Part shown: positions 41,501 to 47,830 of the stretch, in pieces
How positions within the stretch are numbered: the first letter of the stretch is position 1
How the letters are laid out: each line of letters starts with the position of its first letter
From: Cyrtodaria siliqua
Taxonomy: Eukaryota > Mollusca > Bivalvia > Adapedonta > Hiatellidae
Direction of reading: 5' to 3'
Length of the DNA: 64,000 bases
Assembly (NCBI GenBank): GCA_037043455.1
Contig: JAWPHD010011527.1
Location: 1-64,000, forward strand
Notes under the pieces: generated by a model
Databases searched by the model: none
What the model saw: only the letters and a program-made list of their open reading frames with translations
What the model was told of the DNA's origin: nothing
Position numbers and translations under genes: made by a program

Positions 41501-43267
41501 ACATGTATCAGTTAATATTATTTAACAATAACAAATCACAAAATATGCATTTCGCCAATAACAGAAATAGTCATTGCCTCCCTCTGTAGAAATGCAACCA
41601 GTTGAAACGTTCAACAAATATGACATTTTCCACGTGCTATACAGCAGCTGTTTACAAGAATGACGTATTCGGTAGAACTAATGTGTCTTTCTATAACATT
41701 CGCAACATATCGTACACTGCTTCGCAGCATTACACGAATGTAATACGTATGTAATAGGTTTCCATATTGGTTACGTCATCGCACCTTAGATTCCCGCCAA
41801 ACCAATTTTGCATTCGAAATCAAAGTTATCATCCAAATGTTGCAATGTTTATCAGCCGATTGCTCCATTAATAGTTTATTTACATGAAAGCAGTGATAAA
41901 CCCTTCATCGACATTGTAAAAAACAAATAGTCAACGCAAATTATACATCAACACGTGTAGTCAGCGGCCATATTGTTAACATAGCAACAGTGTACTATGT
42001 TCTGTGCCGTTGCCTTCCGGCTAACAGAATACATTTTACATTGTGTTATAATCTGATAATAACAATTATACTAATATACCTGCTTATACATTGTGTTGTA
42101 TTTTACATTGTACTAATATACCTCCGTATACAATGTATTGTATTGAACATTATACTAATATGCCTGCGTATACATTTTATTGCATTTAACATAATGATAA
42201 TATGCCCGCTTATACATTGTGTTGTATTTAACATTATACTAATATACCTCCTTATACACTGTGTTGTATTTAACATTATACTAATATGCCTGCTTATACG
42301 TTGTACTGTATTTAACATTATACTAATATGTCTTCTTATACATTGTATTGTATTTAACATTATACTAATATGTCTGCTTCTACATTGTGTTGTATTTAAC
42401 ATTATACTAATATACCAGCTTATACATTGTGTTGTATTTAACATTATACTAATATGCCTGCTTATACGTTGTATTGTATTTAGCATTATACTAATATGCC
42501 TGCTTATACGTTGTATTGTATTTAACATTATAATAATATGTCTGATTATATATTGTATTGTATTTAACATTATACTAGTATGCCTGTTTATACATTTGTT
42601 GCATTTAACATTATACAAATATACATGCTTATACAGTGTGTTGTATTGACCATTATACTAATATGCCTGTTTATACATTGCATTGTATTTAACATTATAC
42701 TAATATACCTGCTTATACATTGTATTGTATTCAACATTATACTAGTATGCCTGTTTATACATTGTGTTGCATTTAACATTATACAAATATACGTGCTTAT
42801 ACATTGTGTTGTATTTAACATTATATTGATATGCCTGCTTATATACTTTTTTGTATTTAACATTATACAAATATACCTGTATTTAACATTATACAAATAT
42901 ACCTGCTTATACAGTGTGTTGTATTGAACCTTATACTAATATGCCTGCTAATACATTGTGTTGTATTTAACATTATACTAATATAACTGCTTATACATTA
43001 TGTTGTATTTAACATTATACTAATATGCCTGCTTATATATTGTTTTGTATTTAACATTATACAAATATACCTGCTTATACAGTGTGTTGTACTGAACCTT
43101 ATACTAATATGCCTGCTTATACATTGTGTTGTATTTAACATTATACTAATACGCCTGCTTATACATTGTGTTGTTTTTAACATTATACTAATATGAATTT
43201 GTAGCGACACTTACCTTGCTTCGACAGAAATGAGAAGGGCCAACAGGCCGACCCAAGCTCCTTTCAT
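19790..43267 (-). CDS. Thioester-containing protein (A2M/TEP/CD109-like), 5' half of gene
   Basis: This is a multi-exon gene read right to left. Exons 1-16 join without a frame break to 661 codons. The order is signal peptide (residues 1-17), MG1, MG2 beginning at AIFIQTDKAIYKPGQT (about 121-136), MG3 after the linker FTIAEYGVLPKFDV, MG4 with YFKPGLPYTAY, MG5, and MG6 with LLAVDQSVLLMKKGND. The last visible exon carries a proline-rich stretch and the bait/MG7-entry motif RVNFPETFIW. Family members are secreted or GPI-anchored immune proteins; many opsonise microbes through a thioester or trap proteases at a cleavable bait region. No anaphylatoxin domain or polybasic cleavage site is seen, so it is not a typical C3. 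The thioester (GCGEQ), CUB and receptor-binding parts are not in the window. Whether it is A2M, TEP or CD109 type cannot be decided without the C-terminal half. Confidence 0.9.
20657..20955. mobile_element. MITE-like element with imperfect terminal inverted repeats
   Basis: The left end (TATATGGTAGCTAATTTCTG) and the reverse complement of the right end (TATATGGTGGCTGATTTCTT) match over about 30 bases. The interior is unusually GC-richer, rich in GTCGTCTT and AAGACGAC words, and self-complementary. There is no long coding frame; the ORFs present are overlapping shadows of the repeat. It lies between the proline-rich exon and upstream exons, so it is intronic. Confidence 0.65.
21940..22690. repeat. 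Tandem repeat of 120-145 bp units
   Basis: About five diverged units contain GGTTATAGGGTGG (near 22053, 22174, 22319, 22454 and 22576), AACGGTTTCCAAGTTATGAC and GACCCCGGGCCGATGCTGGT. There is no coding potential. This type of moderately repeated, non-coding unit is common in bivalve introns. The stretches at 20050-20656 and 20956-21940 show nothing recognisable. Confidence 0.75.
22740..23225. repeat. Diverged repeat block with GACCCC / CATTTGAACA motifs
   Basis: Three related segments (about 22740-22900, 22920-23080, 23090-23220) each combine a GACCCCGGGG-like word, TTTGACCCC or TTTGATCCC, and a GAACA-containing word. They look like tandem relatives of a dispersed mollusc element. The minus-strand open frames here share no known domain and follow the repeat period. 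Confidence 0.55.
23370..23640 (-). mobile_element. Possible tRNA-derived SINE fragment
   Basis: On the minus strand, GGGTTCAAATC (near 23491-23501 and again near 23391-23401) resembles a tRNA B box. It is followed by T-rich sequence and a TTA microsatellite. No complete A box was identified. Confidence 0.35.
23691..23792 (-). repeat. Dispersed repeat, copy 1 (shared with 31.6 kb)
   Basis: About 100 bases run in the minus direction from GGTAACTTTTAATTCGA to ACATATGTAAGTT (written on that strand as AAAATATGTAAGTT), then TATATATA. They align with 31579-31681. It lies in the intron after candidate exon 17. Confidence 0.7.
23793..23846 (-). CDS. TEP-like gene, candidate exon 17 (variable region)
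   Basis: An 18-codon open stretch, AYSKSETNVGLAFDNYEL, resembles the (D)VGL.F strand that follows MG6 in family members. The acceptor CCTGTGAACAATCAG is plausible and the phase fits exon 16. The donor TTG|GTAACT lies at the edge of a dispersed repeat shared with 31.6 kb, which weakens the call. The proline-rich exon needs phase 1 in front of it, so at least one more exon must exist between 20.0 and 23.8 kb, or this model is wrong. Confidence 0.38.
23940..25020. other. Intronic stretch without a recognisable feature
   Basis: AT-rich sequence between candidate exon 17 and exon 16. The short open frames on the plus strand have no domain and no splice or promoter context. Nothing else was recognised. 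Confidence 0.6.
25022..25165. repeat. Tandem duplication of about 65 bp
   Basis: The words AGTCACCA, GCGAAAGGTGAAG, TTGTGACTGGCTGTAGA and TCGATTACTAAT occur twice, with a small insertion (CATGTTAGA) in the second copy. Intronic. Confidence 0.8.
25663..25743 (-). CDS. TEP-like gene, exon 16 (after MG6 core, bait side)
   Basis: A 27-codon exon in phase 0 encoding VVSALKSASAPTSNFYTQHT and PGGILRN. It follows NDIEQGD directly. The acceptor is CATCTCTTTTAG and the donor AAT|GTAAGC. This part of the family is variable, so the support is splice signals, phase and position. Confidence 0.8.
25850..26065. repeat. Compound microsatellite: CA-rich then (AGT)n with GGT and AGC interruptions
   Basis: ACACACAAACACGCACGTACG-type sequence is followed by about 150 bases of AGT triplets. 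These are interrupted by five GGT units and a run of AGC. The poly-Ser and poly-Leu frames on either strand are translation artefacts. It lies in the intron between exons 16 and 15, about 145 bases from exon 15. Confidence 0.95.
26209..26358 (-). CDS. TEP-like gene, exon 15 (MG6 core)
   Basis: A 50-codon exon in phase 0 encoding VSLNFNATTAEPGNAISLRI, then LLAVDQSVLLMKKGNDIEQ. The VDQSVLL.K..NDI motif is diagnostic for MG6 of A2M/TEP/CD109. The acceptor is ATTTTACAG and the donor GAT|GTAAGT. Exon 14 ends NK and this begins VSL, the usual NKVSL join. Confidence 0.96.
26395..26475 (-). mobile_element. tRNA-like SINE head
   Basis: The reverse complement shows CGGTGGCTTAAGTG (A-box-like) and GGTTTCGATTCGAACTCC (B-box-like) about 30 bases apart. 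The spacing fits a tRNA-derived promoter. It is not a folded functional tRNA. Intronic. Confidence 0.45.
26480..27260. other. Intronic AT-rich stretch
   Basis: GACCTAT, ACCAGATATAAG and TACTCAATGACC words recur loosely between 26500 and 26790, suggesting a highly diverged tandem repeat. Nothing coding was recognised. Confidence 0.45.
27262..27415 (+). mobile_element. tRNA-derived SINE, copy related to 45.7 kb
   Basis: GTGGCCGGAATAGCGAAGAC resembles an A-box region, and GTTTTCGAATCCCACTGGGAG is a B box. They are followed by AAGTGAGAAAATGTCGACGGG and CAGCACTAGTTTTAACCAGG. The same order occurs in the 45.68-kb element. The 5' tRNA-like part is Leu-type in appearance. Confidence 0.7.
27420..29160. 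other. Intronic stretch with unassigned open frames
   Basis: Opposed open frames of 82-86 codons at about 27545-27948 have no recognisable domain and no fitting exon phase. A 23-bp direct duplication (TGACATATCAGTGTATGGCA) occurs near 28850-28900. Otherwise nothing was recognised. Confidence 0.5.
29163..29363 (-). CDS. TEP-like gene, exon 14 (MG5/MG6)
   Basis: A 67-codon exon in phase 0. It starts VMSNGRAVDSGHV and contains FPVSVAMEPYAQLVVYFF, ending in NSAIFKNK. The F.V...M.P.A.L.VY pattern is conserved in the family. The acceptor is TTTTGTAG and the donor AAA|GTAAGT. Confidence 0.93.
29398..30360. repeat. 33-bp minisatellite interrupted by a SINE
   Basis: More than 20 units resemble GAGTAATCAAACGTCTGTTC plus ACTGATTAAAGAC. 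The period of 33 is a multiple of three, so the minus strand stays open for 211 codons with an 11-residue repeat (SLISEQTFDYS). It lies wholly in the intron between exons 14 and 13, with no splice link, so it is treated as non-coding. A SINE splits it at 30064-30270. Confidence 0.9.
30064..30270 (+). mobile_element. tRNA-derived SINE inserted in the 33-bp minisatellite
   Basis: The A box GTGGTCTAGTGGTAGAGCGC and B box GTGGGTTCGATTCCCGCC are at tRNA spacing. A body follows with CCCTGAGCAAGACACTTTATC and AGTACTGGTTCTACTCAGGA, then a TAAAATAAATAAG tail. Repeat units of the host minisatellite flank it on both sides, so the insertion is later than the array. Confidence 0.85.
30689..30751 (-). CDS. 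TEP-like gene, exon 13 (MG5)
   Basis: A 21-codon exon in phase 0 encoding VGSDVEFNILSVEPMTNMLYI. The VG....F.....EP......Y pattern is typical of MG5. The acceptor is TATGATTAG and the donor ATA|GTAAGT. Confidence 0.9.
31110..31195 (+). mobile_element. SINE 3' tail fragment
   Basis: GTGTCGACGTGCCGTAAAACACCATTCATTCGTTC resembles the (CCGTAAAACACC)(ATTC)n tail seen in mollusc SINEs. No tRNA-like head lies next to it. Confidence 0.45.
31378..31476 (-). CDS. TEP-like gene, exon 12 (MG4/MG5)
   Basis: A 33-codon exon in phase 0 encoding IHYKGLTATSNINKYSATQK and onward to VSAGAA. The acceptor is TTGTGTAG and the donor GCA|GTAAGT. Confidence 0.85.
31579..31681 (-). repeat. Dispersed repeat, copy 2 (shared with 23.7 kb)
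   Basis: On the minus strand, GGTAACTCTTAATTCGACGT to CAACATATGTAAGTT aligns with 23691-23792. It also ends in a TA run. It lies in the intron between exons 11 and 12. Confidence 0.7.
31985..32188 (-). CDS. TEP-like gene, exon 11 (MG4)
   Basis: A 68-codon exon in phase 0, from ATITQADGRPIFSVDQDIKL to NADSLHFE. The QADGRPI strand follows PYTAY, as in family members. The acceptor is ACTTTTAG and the donor GAG|GTAAGC. Together with exon 12 it reads SLHFE-IHYKG, the usual L.....Y strand that closes MG4. Confidence 0.9.
32190..33800. other. Intron 10-11: microsatellite and short duplications
   Basis: There is an (AC)n run near 32504-32545. A 23-bp direct duplication (ACATGGGAAGAAACTACCCG) lies near 32632-32677 and a 22-bp one (AACATGTAGTGTATGACATG) near 33258-33305. 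No exon was recognised. Confidence 0.65.
33840..34091 (-). CDS. TEP-like gene, exon 10 (end of MG3, start of MG4)
   Basis: It encodes INGEVDVTIPLTRI, then a middle stretch, then YFKPGLPYTAY. The F.PGLPYTAYV motif marks MG4 in the family. It is 84 codons long, phase 0 in and out. The donor is TAT|GTAAGT. A partial duplicate of the donor lies 33-34 bases downstream in the transcript direction (see findings). Confidence 0.93.
34480..34545 (-). CDS. TEP-like gene, exon 9 (MG3), probable
   Basis: A 66-base exon encoding PRTLFCMNFPCTPWANSFTF DQ. The donor CCAG|GTAAGC is strong. The acceptor ATTCAG was chosen because it is the only nearby one giving an open 22-codon exon in phase 0, as neighbours 8 and 10 require. 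Two cysteines could pair. The acceptor choice is inference. Confidence 0.6.
34817..34931 (-). CDS. TEP-like gene, exon 8 (MG3)
   Basis: It encodes KYTYGKPVEGTVLVRADLDY and onward to MVETNVT. K.TYGKPV.G.V is the conserved MG3 pattern. The acceptor is TTATTGAAG and the donor ACT|GTAAGT. It leaves in phase 0. Confidence 0.92.
35226..35310 (-). CDS. TEP-like gene, exon 7 (MG3)
   Basis: It encodes VLPKFDVHVVTPPYVLTSDK and DLQITVNA. LPKF.V.V.PP is the family start of MG3. The acceptor lies after a pyrimidine tract (TTTTCTTTTTTTAAAG) and the donor is AA|GTAAGT. It leaves in phase 2. Confidence 0.92.
35590..35665 (-). mobile_element. tRNA-like SINE head
   Basis: The reverse complement contains CCGTGGCGCGTTAGCATCGC, then GCGCGTTCAATCCCAGCC. 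This is an A/B box pair at tRNA-like spacing. Intronic, with a degraded 3' part. Confidence 0.45.
35666..36470. other. Intron 6-7 remainder
   Basis: AT-rich. A 76-codon minus frame at 35983-36213 has no domain and no consensus splice site in a compatible phase. Nothing further was recognised. Confidence 0.5.
36476..36515 (-). CDS. TEP-like gene, exon 6 (MG2-MG3 linker)
   Basis: A 40-base micro-exon encoding IQYETKAFTIAEYG. It matches the conserved (F.V.EYVLPKF) junction between MG2 and MG3 when joined to exon 7. The acceptor is TTTTTTCAG and the donor ACG|GTAATT. It leaves in phase 1. Confidence 0.85.
36520..38740. other. Intron 5-6, no recognised feature
   Basis: Sequence of about 2.2 kb, rich in A and T, with only short scattered open frames. 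No exon fits between exons 5 and 6, whose phases already agree. Confidence 0.6.
38749..38895 (-). CDS. TEP-like gene, exon 5 (MG2)
   Basis: It encodes DPKGNKIKQWYNVTNKDYG, followed by a stretch with FMLVDTEPILGDWMIHV. Both the DP.GN.I.QW and EP.LGDW.I.V patterns are standard MG2 signatures. The acceptor is CTATTTTAG and the donor GTATGT. The exon is 49 codons long, phase 0 in and out. Confidence 0.92.
38900..39710. other. Intron 4-5, no recognised feature
   Basis: About 0.8 kb of AT-rich sequence. An 81-codon minus frame (39181-39426) lacks domain and splice support. Confidence 0.55.
39715..39785 (-). CDS. TEP-like gene, exon 4 (MG2)
   Basis: A short exon encoding VRFRAFGIFSNMTVFTGALN VSIT. 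It continues the GQT-VRFR strand of MG2. The acceptor is ATTGCAG and the donor ACA|GTAAGT. It leaves in phase 0. Asn-Met-Thr is a possible N-glycosylation site. Confidence 0.88.
40308..40502 (-). CDS. TEP-like gene, exon 3 (end of MG1, start of MG2)
   Basis: The exon encodes GLPGIVNIPVPKDLKYQYQY, then FAIFIQTDKAIYKPGQT. The F.QTDK..YKPGQT motif is diagnostic for MG2 of the A2M/C3/C4/CD109 family. The acceptor is TTGGATACAG. The donor GTTTGG is weaker, but the phase (1) agrees with exon 4, which resumes VRFRAFGI. Confidence 0.95.
40783..40943 (-). CDS. TEP-like gene, exon 2 (MG1)
   Basis: The exon encodes STHTIVVPKSIVPGLPLPLS and onward to EHVFKQG. The VVPK.IVPGLPL.LS pattern is the typical first strand of the MG1 domain. 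The acceptor is TTTGTTTAG and the donor GCAAG|GTAAGA. It enters in phase 2 and leaves in phase 1, matching exons 1 and 3. Confidence 0.9.
40944..41985. other. Intron 1, left part
   Basis: AACA-rich sequence between 41270 and 41560 (ATAACAG, AATAACA words) suggests a decayed simple repeat. No coding signal was seen. Confidence 0.5.
41990..43200. repeat. 42-bp minisatellite in intron 1
   Basis: About 28 units resemble TTTAACATTATACTAATATG plus CCTGCTTATACATTGTGTTGTA. The 42-bp period is a multiple of three and the unit has few stop codons, so both strands stay open for up to 219 codons with a 14-residue repeat. It lies between exons 1 and 2 of the thioester-protein gene. It ends only about 15 bases from the exon 1 donor. 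Confidence 0.92.
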
Positions 43268-43295
43268 TTTGGATTGCTTTGAAAATGTTGTGAAT
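43215..43295 (-). CDS. TEP-like gene, exon 1 (start codon, signal peptide)
   Basis: ATG is at 43267. The frame MKGAWVGLLALLISVEA is a classic signal peptide, with a basic n-region, a Leu-rich core and small residues at the end. The exon ends at 43215 before GTAAGT in phase 2. An acceptor (TTTATTTAAG) precedes 43295, leaving 28 bases of 5' UTR in this exon. The next exon supplies the third base of a serine codon. Confidence 0.85.
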
Positions 43296-43604
43296 CTTAA
43301 ATAAATATAAATAAAGACACAAGGCATGCGAAAAATAGTGTATGCTCCGTTTCAGTATATACACTCGCTACTGTTGGAACTGCTTTGACCATATAAAATG
43401 ATGTTTTAAGTGTGTGTTTCGTTTAATAGTTACGTGGCACTATGCCAAAGGGAGTGGTTATAATTCTAAGTTTTTTTTATGTAATATAATACCATTACAT
43501 CATATCAAAAGGGTACATCGTACTATTCCTCCGATCATATGCACAACATAGTAGACTATATTTCTATTTCGAGTATCCGGTGTTCTGATTGATTAGCTTA
43601 TACA

Positions 43605-43892
43605 TACGGTGTCCTGTTAGGGCCATGTTACCATCGCATGTTACCATCGACCATCGACCTTTGTCAATGGTCGATGGTAAGATGCGATGCTCGATGGTAA
43701 GATGCGATGGTCGATGGTCCATCGCATCTTACCATCGACCATTTGCATCTTACCATCGCATCTTACCATCGACCATCGCATCTTACCATCGCATCTTACC
43801 ATCGACCATCGAATCTTACCATCGACCATTGACCTAGGTCGATGCTCGATGGTAAGATGCGATGGTAACATGGCCCTAACAGGACACCGTAT
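43605..43892. mobile_element. Foldback element with long self-complementary arms
   Basis: The left end ATACGGTGTCCTGTTAGGGC is the exact reverse complement of the right end. The arms continue with CATGTTACCATCGCAT. The interior consists of GATGGTAAGATGCGATGG and its complement in alternating orientation. The words ATAC flank both ends, a possible target duplication. It sits about 310 bases upstream of exon 1, in the putative 5' UTR intron. Confidence 0.85.
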
Positions 43893-44084
43893 ATACAGGT
43901 GGCACGGTTGACCTCGGAGAGCAAAAGGTCGCGTTAATATGACAAAGGTTTCAATAAATGTTTTGTTTGTTTGTAACAGACAGAAGTCGAGCGTGTGTTA
44001 CTAATTTTAATGTCTATTGCTTCGGGTTCATTACACTTCATGTTACACTTTCTGTCTTTTTTCTTTTTTTTCAATTCCAAACCC

Positions 44085-44150
44085 TGTATGGGGGGGGGGG
44101 GGGGGGGGGGCGGGGGGGTATCCTTCTTCTTCTTCTTTCTTTCTTTTTAA
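44085..44150. repeat. Poly-G run followed by TTC-rich stretch
   Basis: A run of about 27 G bases with one C interruption is followed by a CTTCTTCTTCTTTC tract. Length in the assembly is probably unreliable. Confidence 0.9.
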
Positions 44151-44382
44151 TATTTCAATTATTTGTTTACTTAAAAACCTTTATTGGTGACATATGAAAC
44201 CGCGACACATAGATAAGTCTTAGATTTACGGTTGTGAAAACATAAAAGTTCAGCGATAACTTTAACGTGCAGCGGGTATGGCCCTCCCTGTAATGGGATC
44301 GACGGCTTTACACTCCACTTGAAAAAAGGCATAGTTTCAAAATACCTTGCACGAGTAAACTACTGCGGGAGAATATTTTAAA

Positions 44383-44455
44383 AACGCACTGTGATTCGAA
44401 CCCGAAACCTTTTGAAAGAGTTGCAAAGATGCTAACCAATCGGCCACCGCAACTT
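44383..44455 (-). mobile_element. tRNA-like SINE head
   Basis: The reverse complement reads GTGGCCGATTGGTTAGCATC (A box), then GGTTTCGGGTTCGAATCACA (B box). The spacing is as in tRNAs. The 3' body was not delimited. Confidence 0.6.
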
Positions 44456-44535
44456 TTTGTATGTAAACATGTGTAGATAATGTTACTTATTAGATTTATA
44501 AGGATTTCTCAGTGACATATTTTTAATATCAGACA

Positions 44536-44604
44536 AAAGTGATATCGTCACACCAGTGATGATATCAATTTTCTATATCGTCACTGGTGTGACGATATCA
44601 CTTT
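44536..44604. repeat. Near-perfect hairpin, 30-base arms
   Basis: AAAGTGATATCGTCACACCA and the following ten bases pair with the right arm at about 29 of 30 positions, around a loop of about ten bases. Either the ends of a very short MITE or a structured repeat. Confidence 0.85.
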
Positions 44605-44828
44605 GATGGAACTACTTTTTTACCATTTTTGTATTTAATGGTCCTGTACATTGCTACTGCTTTCAACCAGCAAATAATTTTAACGGCTCATTTCAGAATC
44701 TGCCAAATGTATTCATACGCGAGGTCACCTTACAATGTTGGGGGTGGGAGTGGGGGTGGTGGGGGGAGTTAGGGGTGTTTGGGTTGTGGAGTATTTGCAA
44801 TTAAATATCCCTAAAATATCGCTGATAT

Positions 44829-44996
44829 GTATATAATAAACAGAATAATCAACAGTCTCAGTGTGACTCGAAAAATATGTCACTCGAACACGTAATTCTG
44901 TTAAAAAACTCGTACTCTTTTTTTTAACCGAATTACATGTTCTCGTAACATATTTTCCTATCACACTGAGATTGTTGATTATTCTCTCTATATATA
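44829..44996. mobile_element. Inverted repeat element, arms about 70 bp
   Basis: The left arm (GAATAATCAACAGTCTCAGT, AAATATGTCACTCGAACACG, TAATTCTGTT) is the diverged reverse complement of the right arm (AACCGAATTACATG, CATATTTTCC, CACACTGAGATTGTTGATTA). The loop is about 25 bases. No coding sequence. Confidence 0.8.
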
Positions 44997-45677
44997 AACG
45001 GGGTATAATTCCCCCCGAAGTCATGTTCATTGTGTCATTTTTGCCATGTTCATTAAAATTCTTAATCGTCATCCCTGTATTGTTTCATGTGCTTCTTGAG
45101 TCGTGGCAGAACACAATGCTCGTGGCTCCAGTGAAAGATGGAGTGTTTACAGTAGAATTTGCAACAACTGCAGTTCTGCAGATCAGCTCTGCAATTCTGC
45201 AGATGAGAAGGATCTATGCCCATTCTGCATATGTTTTATCTAGAAACAAATGGAGAGCGAGCCTGATCATTTCTGTTGGGGCCATATAATCATTTTGTGG
45301 TGGCGTGCCGTTAAATTCCAATTCGGCTAAACTCCGACTTCATTCCGTCCATTACATTTTTTTAAATTATCGTGCCTTTGATGGGGATGTAAACTGCTCG
45401 GTCACGTGTATCATCTGAGCACATTAAAAAACCCTAGGAATAAATTCGTTAGGAAGTTTAGGGCAGGATCCAGGATTCCTATTCAGCATTGCCTGTCTAT
45501 GGGCGGCTCTAAATAACCTATATTATGTTGATGAGCCGTTAAAAACATTCAATTCAATATTCCGTCACTTCTCACTCTTCCCGACTAATATTTACATACA
45601 TGCAGTCAAACAAATTGTTTTAATTTCAAAAGTATGTTCTAAAACGATGTAAAACTCCATTCAAATCAAATCAAATG

Positions 45678-45990
45678 AATCGTCTCCATGGCCGAATGCC
45701 TAACAATGTTTCGTTGTAAACCTTCGCCTCTCACCGCTGCGGGTTCGAATCCCACTATGAGTTTGACTTGTAAGTGAGGAAATATCGACTCTTACGGATG
45801 GCGGGAGGTGTACAGTACTGGTTCTACCTAGGAAAAGTAGGTGGTCTGCCCCCACCACAAAAAATCGATATATAACCTTACATGTGTTGAAAATGACGTA
45901 GTACACCATACAAACAAAACAAGCAAACTTTTTTAAAACGCAGTCGTCATAAGGCCCCATTTAATAAATGAATAAGTGAGTGAGCGAGCA
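45678..45990 (+). mobile_element. tRNA-derived SINE, longer copy
   Basis: An A-box region CATGGCCGAATGCC and B box GCGGGTTCGAATCCCACTAT are followed by AAGTGAGGAAATATCGACTC, CAGTACTGGTTCTACCTAGG and a tail CATAAGGCCCCATTTAATAA. It is the same family as 27262-27415. Confidence 0.75.
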
Positions 45991-46100
45991 AGAGAGTCAG
46001 CGAGCGAGCGAGAGAATGAGTGAGCCAGCCAGCCAGCCAGTCACTCAGTCAGTCAATCAGTGAATAATTAATGGTGTTTTAAGGCCCAATGTAATGAATG
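45960..46100. repeat. Degenerate tetranucleotide repeats
   Basis: AGTG/AGCG/AGCC/AGTC-type units are followed by AATTAATT repeats, interrupted by a second SINE-tail-like GGTGTTTTAAGGCCCAATG. Likely the tail-expanded end of the preceding SINE. Confidence 0.7.
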
Positions 46101-46487
46101 AATTAATTAATTAATTAACACATAAGTAGGTCATATTGTGCGCAAAACCCATGGAAGCAAAGGAAAGAAGTAAATATAAAGAAATGACATTCATGTCAAC
46201 AACAAAGATGTATTTATAGTAACACGTGTTAGTTGCAACAAACAAAGCATTCAAGCAAACCTTTGTCAAGATAACGCTAAATTTTGATACGAAAGGTAAA
46301 CCGTGCTGCCGCTAGGATTTTCACTGTATATAACAATTAGATACCTAATTATAGCCGTAGCTCACATTTTTCATTATTGTTCAACATCGAATTTCTTCTC
46401 TTAATTGGTATGTCGTTAAATGTAAGTAATCGTTTGTAATAATATTAGCATTATATCAAAGAAAAAAACATGCATGTTTTCACTTAC

Positions 46488-46570
46488 CGTTTACTTTGAA
46501 TAATGCTGTTAATCAGTGTCCTACTTTAAGGTCTCTAAGACGCCTCGCACAATGTCTTAAATACCAAAAA
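46488..46570 (-). promoter_or_regulatory. Probable promoter and non-coding first exon of the thioester-protein gene
   Basis: On the minus strand a TATA-like TATTTAAG (about 46556-46563) is followed by a short AT/GC-mixed stretch. That stretch ends in a consensus donor, AACG|GTAAGTG, with the exon boundary at 46488. It contains no ATG-led frame. The coding exon near 43.2 kb has a good acceptor 28 bases upstream of its ATG, so a spliced 5' UTR exon is expected, and this is the best candidate found. This is inference from splice and core-promoter signals only. Confidence 0.35.
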
Positions 46571-46574
46571 TGAC

Positions 46575-47820
46575 ATACTAAACGGCCTTCGTATGCCTTT
46601 CCTTTCTTATCAATAAGATCAGAGTATGTAGGTCCATACGAAACCGTGATAGTGGCTCAGACTTGTGTAGTTGATGGAAGACAAGGTATTATTACCAAAT
46701 GCAAGGACCCTACTTATCGGCGGGAATAGCTAGATTTTAGGGAGTGTCGGCACTATTGACGACATTCCCTTTGCAAACGAATTCCGGTGAACGATGTAAC
46801 AGAATATAGGTGGGTTGGGATGGGGAGTCAACTTAATAATCAAAGCACTGAAAGTGCTGATGGACTTAATAATCAAAGCACTGAAAGTGCTGATGGACGG
46901 TGCCACTCAGAAAGAATTGATTCCGAAAAAAACCGGGTTTGCGTACTAAGGTGGCGAACATTGGTGCAGCATATTACTGAAATCGGATGAGGCATTACCA
47001 AAGTTATGGGACGGACGGAAGGACGGACCACAGACCTTATAACATAATATATATGTGGACAGACGGACAACGGCAATTCTATATCCCTCCGCCTAATCGG
47101 CTGGGGATAAAAAGTGAAGTTATGTAGAAATATTTAAATTTTATAAGTGTCAAAGGGGAATAATTGTAAAATGAAAATGTCAGAGAAAGTTGGTCACAAG
47201 ATACGTATACATGAGACTTTCGAAAACCAATCAGATTCAATCATGCATGACAGAGTTATTGCCACTTGAATGTCTAAAAAAATAGGATTTATACAAGGAC
47301 GTTTTCGGTAGCGATATAATTAAAACAGAACCGACTTCATTGAATCAGGATATAAAAAAATAAATAATAGTAATAATAAATACATGTAGTCTGATGAAAC
47401 GGTATTCAGAGTTTCTATGTATTTTCTAAATTCCTTAAAGATAAATGCTTTTTAAACACAATATTGATAATGGTAATAAAATGTGATAAAATGCCATTGT
47501 TACTACGTAATAATTATAACTATTCCACTGTAATATATGTATTTATTCTCTAAATGAAGTATGTTTGTTTGTACTCTTCTCTGAAATATTTTGTGTCTTG
47601 TATGACGCCTTATTTAGACAATAAAAATGTAAATGTTATGCCAAATAAAATATTGAAATGAAATGAACTGATTTGATGAAAATATTGTATGGTTTGATAA
47701 AGAGATGTCTGTGGTATATAGTTATATAATCTCTTCTACTCGCGAATTTATGAACGGCCTTTGATAGTTACCATGATGTAATGTGATAAAAGGTTTCAAT
47801 TTAATATGGTAATCGAATTA
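46575..47820. other. Region upstream of the putative TEP promoter
   Basis: There is a perfect 33-bp tandem duplication (ACTTAATAATCAAAGCACTG) near 46828-46893 and a GGACGGACGGAAGGACGGACC / GACAGACGGAC stretch near 47010-47075. No gene was recognised. Confidence 0.6.
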
Positions 47821-47830
47821 CTTACTATTC

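Noticed and set aside
41990..43210. Hydrophobic 14-residue repeat proteins on both strands
   Set aside because: A 42-bp minisatellite in intron 1. Opposite frames are equally open, which argues against coding.
19790..43267. Calling the gene complement C3
   Set aside because: The visible part lacks an anaphylatoxin domain and a polybasic cleavage site after MG6, so the broader A2M/TEP/CD109 family name is safer.
44972..45289. 105-codon plus frame and the cysteine-rich opposite frame
   Set aside because: No recognised domain, and neither strand shows exon boundaries. Composition is explained by CTGCAG-rich repeats.
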